From Thermoleophilaceae bacterium (lineage in GTDB: Bacteria; Actinomycetota; Thermoleophilia; Solirubrobacterales; Thermoleophilaceae): DNA of 6,331 bases. Numbering within the stretch: position 1 is the stretch's first letter; each line of letters begins with the position of its first letter. Location: contig JACCUO010000160.1 of NCBI GenBank assembly GCA_013811765.1, forward strand, positions 1 to 6,331, written 5' to 3'. This document shows, in pieces, positions 1 to 5,853 of this stretch. The notes beneath the pieces were generated by a model that worked only from the letters and a program-made list of their open reading frames with translations, did not search any database and was not told the origin of the DNA. Position numbers and translations under genes: made by a program.

Positions 1-122
1 GCCCCGCAGCGCGCGAAAGCCTTGAGGTCGGCCTGGATCCCGGCGCCGCCACCGGAGTCCGAGCCGGCGATCGACAGGAGGCGAGGGGCGGTCAATTTGA
101 CGGCGACAGTGGTGGGCAGCAT
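1..122 (-). CDS. thiD: ThiD, hydroxymethylpyrimidine/phosphomethylpyrimidine kinase (N-terminal fragment)
   Basis: Partial gene: the first 40 codons are present and the rest lies beyond base 1. The translation contains [20 protein letters not shown] (residues 15-34), the N-terminal signature of ThiD-type ribokinase-fold kinases. These phosphorylate 4-amino-5-hydroxymethyl-2-methylpyrimidine and then its monophosphate, supplying the pyrimidine half of thiamine in the cytoplasm. The ATG at 122 is preceded by GGCAGGA with a 7-base gap, which favours it over an in-frame GTG two codons upstream (128). The gene starts 42 bases after the real dprA stop on the same strand, with no obvious terminator between, so it may be read through from comM-dprA. 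PdxK and other ribokinase relatives share part of this motif, but [15 protein letters not shown] is typical of ThiD. The family call is secure; whether it is a fusion protein cannot be seen. Confidence 0.9.
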   Translation of the reverse strand, partial: MLPTTVAVKLTAPRLLSIAGSDSGGGAGIQADLKAFARCG

Positions 123-164
123 GGCCACATCCTGCCGAGCGTATCGCCCGGCCTCGTGGCGCGT

Positions 165-1294
165 TCACCGGATCGCCGCGGTTCGGCGGTAGCCCCCCAG
201 CCCGTCGCGGCGCAGATGACCTGAGGACTCCAGCCGCGCCAGCAGGGCGCGGGCCTCCCTTGCCGGCAGCCCCGCGTGGGCGCACACCCCATCGATCCCC
301 AAGCCCGCTTCGAGGGCGTCCAGGGCGCCCTGCTCAAGCGGGTCGAGCGTGGGCCCCGGGCCGCCCCGAGTCCAGCGTCATCACCGCGTCCGGCACCCCG
401 AGCGTCAAGGCCGGGCCCGAACAGCTCATCCAGGAGGTCCCGCGCAGAGGTGACCATAAGCGCGCCGTCCTTGAGCAACCGGTTGCTGCCGGCGCTGAAA
501 CGAGACGTCACCCTCCCGGGGACCGCGGCGACGGTCCGGCCAAGGTCTGCCGCGAAGACGCTGGTTATAAGCGATCCCGAGGGATCGGCGGCCTCGACCA
601 CGACGGTCACCGCCGCGAGGCCGGCCATGATGCGGTTGCGGGCCGGAAACGCCCAGCGGTAGGCCCTCTGCCCCGGCGGGAGCTCTGAAACCACCGCACC
701 GCTCGCCCGGATACGGCCGTACAGACGGCGGTTCGTGCGCGGGTAGGGCACGTCCGGTCCGCCGGCGAGCACCGCGACGGCGGTTCCGCCGGCGTCCACG
801 CACCCACGGTGCGCGGCGGCGTCGATGCCGAGGGCCAGGCCGCTCACGACGGTCACGCCGGCGGCGGCGAGCCCCCGTCCGAGCTCATAGGCCATCTCGA
901 GGCCGTAGGGCGAGGGGTTACGGGTGCCTACGAGCGCCACCGCGGGCTCCGCGGTCAACCTGGCGAGGGGCGAGGCCCCGCCCGCGAGGAACAGCGCGGA
1001 TGGCGGGTCCCCCAGCGCCAGCAGCGGCGCCGGGTATCCCGCCGCGTGTCTGCAGACGGCGCCCAGTGACAGGGACTCGAGATGCTCTCGTGCGCCGTCC
1101 GGGTCGAAGGCCTCGATGAACGCGCGAACCTCGCCTGCGTTCTCTCCGGCCACCGCGGAGACGAGCGGATCGTCGCCCAGCGCGAGGAGTCCCGGCGCCC
1201 GCCGACCCGGACGGTCGAGCAACCGGGCGATTGGCGCCGCCAGTCGCCCGATGAGGTATCCGCGGCGCAGGCAGGTGTCACACGCCTCTGTCAC
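165..1294 (-). CDS. dprA: DprA/Smf, DNA-processing protein that loads RecA on ssDNA (reading frame broken near the C-terminus)
   Basis: DprA binds single-stranded DNA entering during transformation and loads RecA onto it in the cytoplasm. The main frame gives the Rossmann-like core: [10 protein letters not shown] (residues 122-131), [14 protein letters not shown] (151-164), [11 protein letters not shown] (216-226), SGSLITS (239-245) and NRLLKDGA (271-278), with a Cys pair near the N-terminus (C5, C8). The GTG start overlaps the comM stop as GTGA and has a strong GGGGGAGG site 7 bases upstream. After LLDELFGPG (about base 412) the annotated frame turns Arg/Trp/Cys-rich and runs to base 92, into thiD. 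A different frame from about base 356 reads [15 protein letters not shown], then [20 protein letters not shown], and stops at TGA 167-165. That is a standard DprA winged-helix domain, so the gene really ends at 165. Repaired length would be about 375 residues, normal for the family. The break is either sequence error or a true frameshift (see findings). Confidence 0.93.
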
Positions 1295-2802
1295 GCGGCC
1301 GCCTCCCCCAGGGAGCCAAGGCGGTAGCCGAGCGCCTCGTCGACGTCATCGGTGACGATGGCCTCGCGACCGGCGAGGTCGGCGATCGTCCGGGCCAGGC
1401 GCAGGACCCGGTCGTGGCCCCGCCCTGTCAGGGCACCCCGATCCACCACCTCCACGAGGCGCTGCACCGCAGCCCCCCGAAGCAGAGCGTGCCTCCTCGT
1501 GGTGCGCCCGTCCATGCCGCCGTTGCAGCGCGCCGGCGAGCCCTCGAGCCGGTGGAGCTGACGCTCACGAGCGGTGATCACCCGCTCCCGCACGCTGGTG
1601 GAGCTCTCGCCGAAAGACTCGTTCCCCACCAGGTCGACCGCGGGCGGAGGCGAGACCTGGCAGACCAGGTCGATGCGATCGAGCAGCGGCCCGCTGAGCC
1701 TGCGGTGGTAACGGGCACGTTCGGTGGCCGCGCACTCGCACCCATCGGTGGCCCCTCCGCAGGGACACGGGTTGCAGGCGGCCAGGAGCATCGTCCGCGC
1801 GGGGAACACGAGCGAGCGCTGACCGCGGGTGATCGCCGCGAACCCATCCTCAAGTGGCTGACGCAGGGCCTCCAGGGCGGCGCGCGAGAACTCCGCCAGC
1901 TCATCCAGGAAGAGCACACCGCGGTGCGCCAGCGTGATCTCCCCGGGACGGGGGCGGGCGCCGCCGCCGACCAATCCCTGGGCGGAGATCGTGTGGTGTG
2001 GGGCGCGAAACGGCCGCTCGATGGCCAGCCCCCCGCCCAGGCCGGCGACGCTTCGGATGCGAGTGATCTCGAGCGCTTCGTCGAAGGAGGGGGGCGGCAG
2101 AATGCCGGGAATCCGTCGGGCGATCATGGTCTTGCCCGCACCCGGAGGGCCCACCATGAGGAGGTTGTGAGCGCCGGCCGCGGCGATCTCCAGTGCGCGT
2201 TTGGCATCCGGTTGGCCGCGTACGTCGGCCAGGTCCGGAGCGCCCGGTAGAGCTTTCACCGGCTCCCTGGCGTGGGCGGGCTCCGCCGCCCGCCGCTCGT
2301 GAAGGACGTCGACGATCCGCTCGATCGATGAGAGGCCGAGCACCTCGAGCCCGCTCGCCAGGGCCGCCTCCGGTGCATTCTCGACTGGGACGATCAGACG
2401 TGCGTACCCGGCGTCCCGGGCCGCGAGCGCGACGGCGAGCGCCCCGCGCACGGAGCGGACCGCGCCTCCGAGCGAGAGCTCGCCGCAGACGGCCGTGGCC
2501 TCGAGCCGCTCTGGCGGTACCTGGCCGCTGGCGGCAAGCACGCAGATGGCAAGCGCCAGGTCGAAGCTCGCCCCCGCCTTTCTCACCCAGGCGGGCGCCA
2601 GATTCGCGGTCAGGCGCGAGAGCGGGAAATCGAGCGACGAGTTGAGCAACGCGGCGCGCACGCGCTCGCGCGACTCCCGCACCGCCACGTCGGGAAGGCC
2701 CACGATCGTAAAGGCCGGGAGCCCCCGGCGGACATCGACCTCGACCGTGACCTCGCGGGCATCGACCCCTTCGAGGCCAAATGTGGCAACGCTTGCGAGC
2801 AT
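1291..2802 (-). CDS. comM: ComM/YifB family AAA+ ATPase (Mg-chelatase-like branch-migration helicase)
   Basis: A complete 503-residue protein, the usual length for YifB/ComM. In well-studied members this is a hexameric helicase that promotes branch migration during integration of transforming DNA. Domains in order: an N-terminal Lon-protease-like fold of the ChlI type (about 1-170, with GLPDVAVRESRERVRAAL at 35-52); the AAA+ module with Walker A GPPGAGKT (218-225), FRAPHHT (265-271), Walker B VLFLDE (296-301), sensor-1/Cys motif CNPCPCG (343-349) followed by CEC (355-357), and arginine-finger region SGPLLDRID (370-378); then the C-terminal Mg-chelatase domain with LTGRGHDRVLRLARTIADLAG-type sequence (about 458-478). 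The four Cys residues around 343-357 could bind a metal. The ATG at 2802 is the first possible start, because an in-frame TAG lies 12 bases before the start codon; the ribosome site is weak. comM is divergent from yraN and overlaps dprA by four bases. Confidence 0.96.
   Translation of the reverse strand: MLASVATFGLEGVDAREVTVEVDVRRGLPAFTIVGLPDVAVRESRERVRAALLNSSLDFPLSRLTANLAPAWVRKAGASFDLALAICVLAASGQVPPERLEATAVCGELSLGGAVRSVRGALAVALAARDAGYARLIVPVENAPEAALASGLEVLGLSSIERIVDVLHERRAAEPAHAREPVKALPGAPDLADVRGQPDAKRALEIAAAGAHNLLMVGPPGAGKTMIARRIPGILPPPSFDEALEITRIRSVAGLGGGLAIERPFRAPHHTISAQGLVGGGARPRPGEITLAHRGVLFLDELAEFSRAALEALRQPLEDGFAAITRGQRSLVFPARTMLLAACNPCPCGGATDGCECAATERARYHRRLSGPLLDRIDLVCQVSPPPAVDLVGNESFGESSTSVRERVITARERQLHRLEGSPARCNGGMDGRTTRRHALLRGAAVQRLVEVVDRGALTGRGHDRVLRLARTIADLAGREAIVTDDVDEALGYRLGSLGEAAA
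1302..1309 (-). promoter_or_regulatory. Strong Shine-Dalgarno site of dprA inside the end of comM
   Basis: On the minus strand GGGGGAGG lies in the last codons of comM, with a 7-base gap to the dprA GTG at 1294. The dprA start and the comM stop share the bases GTGA (1291-1294). This fixes the dprA start and indicates one mRNA with translational coupling. Confidence 0.8.
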
Positions 2803-2940
2803 GTCTCGACGCTACGCGGGCCCGCCTCACGCATGGGCGCCTTGATGTAACGGTTGAGCCCCCGCGAGGGACTGCCCCAGGTGCGAAATCGTCACGTTTC
2901 AGAGCCCACGGGGTTCAAGGGAGCTCGTAGCGTCGTCCAC
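2803..2940. promoter_or_regulatory. Divergent comM / yraN intergenic region
   Basis: This 138-base spacer separates the start of comM (minus) from the preferred start of yraN (plus), so at least the comM-dprA promoter should lie here. I see no convincing -35/-10 pair for either strand. It is less GC-rich than the flanking genes around 2885-2920. A purine run AAGGGAG (2917-2923) sits 17 bases before the yraN ATG, which is too far for a standard ribosome site. An in-frame TTG at 2854 and a GTG at 2881 could extend yraN into this region, but nothing in the family favours that. The call rests on gene orientation alone. Confidence 0.4.
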
Positions 2941-3324
2941 ATGGCAGACGATCCCCGCCGCGCGCTCGGTGCTCTTGGAGAACGGCTCGCCCGCGAGCAT
3001 CTCGAGCGGGCGGGCTACGAGATCGTGGAGTGCAATTTCCGCTGCCGCCGCGGTGAGCTCGACATCGTGGCCACCGAGGGTCGCGCCCTCGTCTTCTGCG
3101 AGGTGAAGACCCGAGTGGCCGCCGGCCGCTCGGGGCCGGCCGGCCCGCTCGATGCCATCGGAACCGCTAAGCGCCGCCGCCTGAGGCTGTTAGCTGCCGA
3201 GTGGCTACGCGCGCCGCGCGCAGACCGGCCATACGCGCCGGCGCTGCGCTTCGACGCCATAGGCGTGACCGTTGACCGGGCGGGCGGCCTGCTCGCTCTC
3301 GATCATGTGGAGAACGCGTTCTAG
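2941..3324 (+). CDS. yraN: YraN/UPF0102 family endonuclease-like protein
   Basis: A 127-residue protein matching the UPF0102 (YraN) family in length and motifs: ALGERLAREHLERAGYEIVE (11-30), the nuclease-like core RRGELDIVA (37-44) and VFCEVKTR (51-58), then RFDAIGVTVD (103-112). E39, D41, E54 and K56 fit a PD-(D/E)XK active site. The cellular role of the family is not settled; it is placed among DNA-processing genes by fold and by frequent linkage to rnhB, comM and dprA. I chose the ATG at 2941 because conserved sequence begins just after it, although no good Shine-Dalgarno site is visible. Longer in-frame starts at 2854 (TTG) and 2881 (GTG) would add sequence without family character. It is the only plus-strand gene here: divergent from comM and convergent with rnhB. 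Its stop codon lies inside a 22-bp palindrome. Confidence 0.92.
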   Translation: MADDPRRALGALGERLAREHLERAGYEIVECNFRCRRGELDIVATEGRALVFCEVKTRVAAGRSGPAGPLDAIGTAKRRRLRLLAAEWLRAPRADRPYAPALRFDAIGVTVDRAGGLLALDHVENAF

Positions 3325-3333
3325 AACGCGTTC
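3312..3333. terminator. 22-bp perfect palindrome over the yraN stop codon
   Basis: Two copies of the self-complementary 10-mer GAACGCGTTC (3312-3321 and 3324-3333) are separated by TA, so the whole 22 bp is a perfect palindrome. RNA from either strand could fold into a 9-bp stem with a CUAG loop. It covers the last codons and TAG of yraN and lies in the convergent gap with rnhB, so a two-way terminator is the simplest reading. There is no T-tract on either side. A dimeric regulator binding site is the alternative. Confidence 0.5.
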
Positions 3334-3349
3334 AGCCAGGAGGAGCGCA

Positions 3350-3368
3350 GCGGGATCGCCGATCCCGC
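3350..3368. terminator. Hairpin between convergent rnhB and yraN
   Basis: GCGGGATC (3350-3357) and GATCCCGC (3361-3368) form a perfect 8-bp stem with a 3-base loop. It lies 19 bases past the rnhB stop on the minus strand and 26 bases past the yraN stop on the plus strand. No U-run follows in either direction, which is common for hairpin terminators in high-GC Actinobacteria. Together with the palindrome at 3312-3333 it probably insulates the two converging genes. Confidence 0.55.
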
Positions 3369-3386
3369 GAGCACCGGACTCTTTTC

Positions 3387-4184
3387 TTACCCGATGCTCG
3401 CCACGTGGCTGCCGGGCTCGGCGCGAGGACTCAGTCGCAGCTGTTGGTAGGCGATCGACTGAAACGACATGCGGTGAAGGGAGGAGACGCCGTGCTCCGC
3501 TATCGCCGCGCGGTGCTCGGGCGTGGAGTAGCCCACGTTTGCCTCGAAGTCCCACATGGCGTGGGTCGCGGCGGCGATCCGCATGTAGCGATCGCGCGTG
3601 ACCTTGGCCAGCACGGAGGCTGCGGCGATGGCGGCACTCCGGCAGTCCCCATCGATGACCGCGCGCTGCTCGTGGCCGAACTCGGGAACCTTGAACCCGT
3701 CGACGAGGCAGATAGCCTCCTCGCACGCCACCCGCAGAAGCGCTGCGCGCAGGGCAGCCAGGTTCGTCACGTGGAGGCCCCGGCCGTCGATGCCGCGCAC
3801 GCAGCGCGAGACCACTGCGCTCTTGGCGGCGGCCCGCATCACGATGGGATAGAGCTCCTCCCTGGCAGTCTCGGTGTGCTGCTTGGAGTCATTGAGCCGG
3901 GACAGCGCGCGGCGGTCGGCGAGCGTGAGGCGGTCAAGGTCAAAGAGGACGGCGGCCGCCACCAGCGGCCCCGCGAGCGAGCCGCGTCCGGCTTCGTCGG
4001 CCCCGGCGACAAACCGCGAGCCGAGCGCGCGATCGAACGCGAACAGCCGCCGGCCGCTGTGGGCGTTTCCGCGGGCGCGGCGGGCAGCCCTGCCTTTGGG
4101 CGCGACGGCCTTGGGCGGGGACTGATCCCCGTGCCCGCCCACCCGATCCGGACCGGCTGAGGCGGCTGTGCTCAGGTCACCCAC
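3387..4184 (-). CDS. rnhB: Ribonuclease HII
   Basis: RNase HII cuts the RNA strand of RNA-DNA hybrids and starts removal of single ribonucleotides misincorporated into DNA. All family motifs are present: VAGADEAGRGSLAGPLVAAAV (59-79, with D63 and E64), LNDSKQ (98-102), LVDGF with D162 (160-164), GDCRSAAIAAASVLAKVTRD (179-198, with D180) and the C-terminal GYSTPEHRAAIAEHGVSSLH (218-237). D63, E64, D162 and D180 form the DEDD metal site. The conserved domain starts near residue 47; the first 45 residues are Arg/Ala/Gly-rich and are not typical of the family. No ATG is available; the GTG at 4184 has only a weak G-rich site upstream, so the true start is uncertain. The gene is separated from lepB by 280 bases of structured spacer, and its start overlaps the stop of a possible short leader ORF by eight bases. 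Confidence 0.96.
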   Translation of the reverse strand: MGDLSTAASAGPDRVGGHGDQSPPKAVAPKGRAARRARGNAHSGRRLFAFDRALGSRFVAGADEAGRGSLAGPLVAAAVLFDLDRLTLADRRALSRLNDSKQHTETAREELYPIVMRAAAKSAVVSRCVRGIDGRGLHVTNLAALRAALLRVACEEAICLVDGFKVPEFGHEQRAVIDGDCRSAAIAAASVLAKVTRDRYMRIAAATHAMWDFEANVGYSTPEHRAAIAEHGVSSLHRMSFQSIAYQQLRLSPRAEPGSHVASIG

Positions 4185-4404
4185 GATCCGCCCCGACTAT
4201 AGGCGCGAGGGCGGGCGGAAGAGCGGGGGCGGGTCCGGCAGAGGGCCGGGCCCCGGGCGGAAGAGCGTGAACCCGAGTCCGGCAGGGGCCGGGGCGGGCG
4301 GAAGAGGGTGAGCCCGAGTCCGCCAGGGGGCCGGGGCGCGGCTTCCCGTTAGACCTGTTGTTCCCGATGAGCCTCCTGGTCTCTTTCCGAACAACAGGTC
4401 CCAT
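4177..4404 (-). CDS. Possible short ORF (75 aa) leading into rnhB
   Basis: I do not recognise this protein. Reading from the ATG at 4404, it begins MGPVVRKETRRLIGNNRSNG and then becomes Pro/Ala/Gly/Ser-rich, with no membrane segment or domain. In favour of translation: a textbook AGGAG lies 8 bases before the ATG, and its TGA overlaps the rnhB GTG in the bases GTGGGTGA (4177-4184), a geometry that allows coupled translation. Against: the downstream two thirds crosses a tandem repeat of 41-42 bases that does not keep frame, so no peptide repeat is conserved, and the 12-bp inverted repeat at the 5' end suggests RNA or DNA structure rather than protein constraint. It could be a leader peptide, a longer upstream context for rnhB, or chance. 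Confidence 0.22.
   Translation of the reverse strand: MGPVVRKETRRLIGNNRSNGKPRPGPLADSGSPSSARPGPCRTRVHALPPGARPSAGPAPALPPALAPIVGADRG
4213..4337. repeat. Three-copy imperfect tandem repeat, 41-42 bp unit
   Basis: Copies begin with GGGCGGAAGAG at 4213, 4255 and 4296, giving periods of 42 and 41 bases. Copies two and three share most positions, including CCCGAGTCCG, and differ by a few substitutions and one extra G. Copy one is more diverged in its middle. Each copy ends in an AGGGGCCGGGG-like block. The array is extremely GC-rich and lies just upstream of the rnhB start. It resembles a minisatellite-like intergenic repeat. Confidence 0.8.
4352..4400. repeat. 12-bp perfect inverted repeat with 25-base loop in the lepB-rnhB spacer
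   Basis: GACCTGTTGTTC (4352-4363) is matched exactly by GAACAACAGGTC (4389-4400). The RNA would form a stable 12-bp stem with a 25-base loop, 64 bases past the lepB stop. There is no T-run after the right arm on either strand, and no flanking direct repeat that would mark a small transposable element. The segment is clearly less GC-rich than the tandem repeat beside it. Candidates are a terminator or attenuator, a processing or stability element of the lepB mRNA, or a regulator site. Confidence 0.6.
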
Positions 4405-4464
4405 ATTGGCCTCTCCTGAGGCACGGGAAAGCCACAAGCGTTACGACACTGGGACTACCACTGG

Positions 4465-5085
4465 CTAGAGGCGGCCGATCCTCTTCGGCGGCCAATACGT
4501 CATGAAGGCGTTGCCGATCATCCACTTCTTGGGCACCGGGCCCCACTCGCGGCTGTCCGCGCTCGCCCCGCGGTTGTCGCCCATCATGAAGTAGTGGTCC
4601 TTGGGGATCGTGATCTGCTCGGGCATGTTGCAAAGCTCCGCGCAGGGCGTGCCCTTGTTGATGAACGGCTCCTCCTGCCTCACCCCGTTGATGTAGACCT
4701 GGTTTTTCACCACCTTCAGGCGCTCGCCGGGCAGGCCCACCACGCGCTTGATGAAGTTCGTCTCAGAACGCTCCTTCGTGGGTCGCCCACAGGGCATGGT
4801 GGACGAGTTGGAGGTCCCGCACCGACCGTCGTCTGCACCCTTTGGCGGTTTGAACACCACGACGTCTCCGCGGCCGGGATCGCTGAAGCGCCCGCTGACA
4901 CGGTCGACCAGTACGCGCTGGCCAACCGCCAGCTGGGGGACCATCGACTCGCTCGGGATCCTGAAGGGCTTCACCAAGAAGGCCTGGATCCCAAGCGCCA
5001 GCCCCAGCGCCACCGCGACGATCGTGACCAGCTCGATCAGCGAACCGGTCTTGCTCTGCTCCTTCCCCTTGCGCGCCACTTCCAC
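4465..5085 (-). CDS. lepB: Signal peptidase I
   Basis: A membrane serine protease that removes signal peptides from exported proteins on the outer face of the cytoplasmic membrane. It has a short basic N-terminus, one hydrophobic segment (about 16-37), the catalytic serine in RIPSESM (S47), the general-base lysine in FIKRVVGLPGE (K113), and the C-terminal signature GDNRGASADSREWGPVP (169-185). At 206 residues it is of normal length and appears complete. Four cysteines (C89, C99, C148, C152) sit in the outer domain and could form disulfides. The GTG at 5085 gives the full ORF; a second in-frame GTG at 5079, which has AGG six bases before it, may be the true start and would remove two residues. 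The gene follows rplS after 32 bases with no terminator, so the two are probably co-transcribed. Bacteria of this group often carry more than one lepB. Confidence 0.95.
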   Translation of the reverse strand: MEVARKGKEQSKTGSLIELVTIVAVALGLALGIQAFLVKPFRIPSESMVPQLAVGQRVLVDRVSGRFSDPGRGDVVVFKPPKGADDGRCGTSNSSTMPCGRPTKERSETNFIKRVVGLPGERLKVVKNQVYINGVRQEEPFINKGTPCAELCNMPEQITIPKDHYFMMGDNRGASADSREWGPVPKKWMIGNAFMTYWPPKRIGRL

Positions 5086-5117
5086 CCTGATCGATCCGGT
5101 CTCGCGGCGTGCTGCCG

Positions 5118-5768
5118 CTAGGCCCGAGGCTCTTCAGCGACGGCCCCGCCCTCGACACCGGTCCCCTCGCCGATGCGGTCGTCGGCGGCGTCGGCGTCCT
5201 CGGCCTCCGCAGATGGGTCGATGACCGGTTCACTCTCAGCCTCCCCACCCGCGTCGGCGGGAGTCTCCGCGGCCGGCTCGCCTGGCTCCTCGGCGCCCGC
5301 CACCTCGTTCGGCTCCGCAACGTCGGCCACGTCAACATCCAGTTCCTCCGCCGTCAACGCGTCTGCGGCGTCCGCCTCCGGCGGCGGCATCGTCCCGTCG
5401 GCGTACACGTCCTCCTCCGGGCCGGAGAAGCGGCGCTCACGGACTCGCGCTCCACGCCCGACGCGGTCGCGTAGGTAGTAGAGCTTGGCGCGGCGAACAT
5501 CGCCTCTGGCCGCCACTTCGATCCGCTCGATCTTCGGTGAGTGCAGGGGGAACGTTCGCTCCACCCCCACCCCGAACGATTGCTTGCGGACGGTGAAGGT
5601 CTCCCTTGCGCCGTTTCCCTGCCGCTTGAGCACGACCCCCTCGAATACCTGGGTGCGGCGGCGGTTTCCCTCGACGACCTGGAAGTGGACGCGCAGGCGG
5701 TCACCCGCCCGGAAGAGGGGGACCCGGCGCAGCTGTGCGCGCTCGATGTTGTCTATGACACCGCTCAT
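5118..5768 (-). CDS. rplS: 50S ribosomal protein L19 with long acidic C-terminal extension
   Basis: Residues 1-113 are a full L19: [20 protein letters not shown] (5-24), [20 protein letters not shown] (27-46), then [20 protein letters not shown] (56-75), [10 protein letters not shown] and [20 protein letters not shown] near 92-111. L19 sits at the 30S-50S interface. The usual length is about 115 residues; here an in-frame tail of about 100 more is rich in Glu, Asp, Ala, Pro and Gly, with no Lys and almost no Arg, so it is strongly acidic and probably disordered. The ATG at 5768 matches the conserved L19 start, though no Shine-Dalgarno site is visible: the bases before it are pyrimidine-rich (CTCCTCTTCTTGCC). 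The frame is open upstream through trmD, so longer ORF predictions are artefacts. trmD upstream and lepB downstream are the usual partners, and the three are likely one operon. Confidence 0.95.
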   Translation of the reverse strand: MSGVIDNIERAQLRRVPLFRAGDRLRVHFQVVEGNRRRTQVFEGVVLKRQGNGARETFTVRKQSFGVGVERTFPLHSPKIERIEVAARGDVRRAKLYYLRDRVGRGARVRERRFSGPEEDVYADGTMPPPEADAADALTAEELDVDVADVAEPNEVAGAEEPGEPAAETPADAGGEAESEPVIDPSAEAEDADAADDRIGEGTGVEGGAVAEEPRA

Positions 5769-5853
5769 GGCAAGAAGAGGAGCGCGATCGCCGGGACGGC
5801 GCGTCGGGCGGCGGCGAATGGTAGCGAAACGCGGGTCGTAGCCCTCAGACTGC

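Noticed and set aside
92..420. Annotated C-terminal part of the dprA ORF running to base 92 and overlapping thiD by 31 bases
   Set aside because: The residues are Arg/Trp/Cys-rich with poor codon bias, and the true winged-helix domain is read in another frame ending at 165.
1414..2250. 278-codon plus-strand ORF opposite comM
   Set aside because: It lies wholly antisense to a conserved gene, has no recognisable domain, and is expected from high GC content.
1901..2830. 309-codon minus-strand ORF overlapping comM in another frame
   Set aside because: Arg/Gly/Pro-rich composition typical of a shifted frame over a high-GC gene; comM in the correct frame has every family motif.
3367..3401. 7-bp inverted repeat GCGAGCA / TGCTCGC across the rnhB stop
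   Set aside because: A 21-base loop and short arms make it weak, and it competes with the better hairpin at 3350-3368.
3405..4160. 251-codon plus-strand ORF opposite rnhB
   Set aside because: Antisense shadow; no domain, and rnhB on the other strand is unambiguous.
4352..4400. Miniature inverted-repeat transposable element
   Set aside because: The arms are only 12 bp, the element would be 49 bp, and the flanks (GTTA and CCAT) show no target-site duplication.
4197..4424. Pro-rich 75-codon minus-strand ORF over the tandem repeat (ends in LFRPPSRL)
   Set aside because: No ribosome site, low complexity caused by the GC-rich repeat, and frame not kept across copies.
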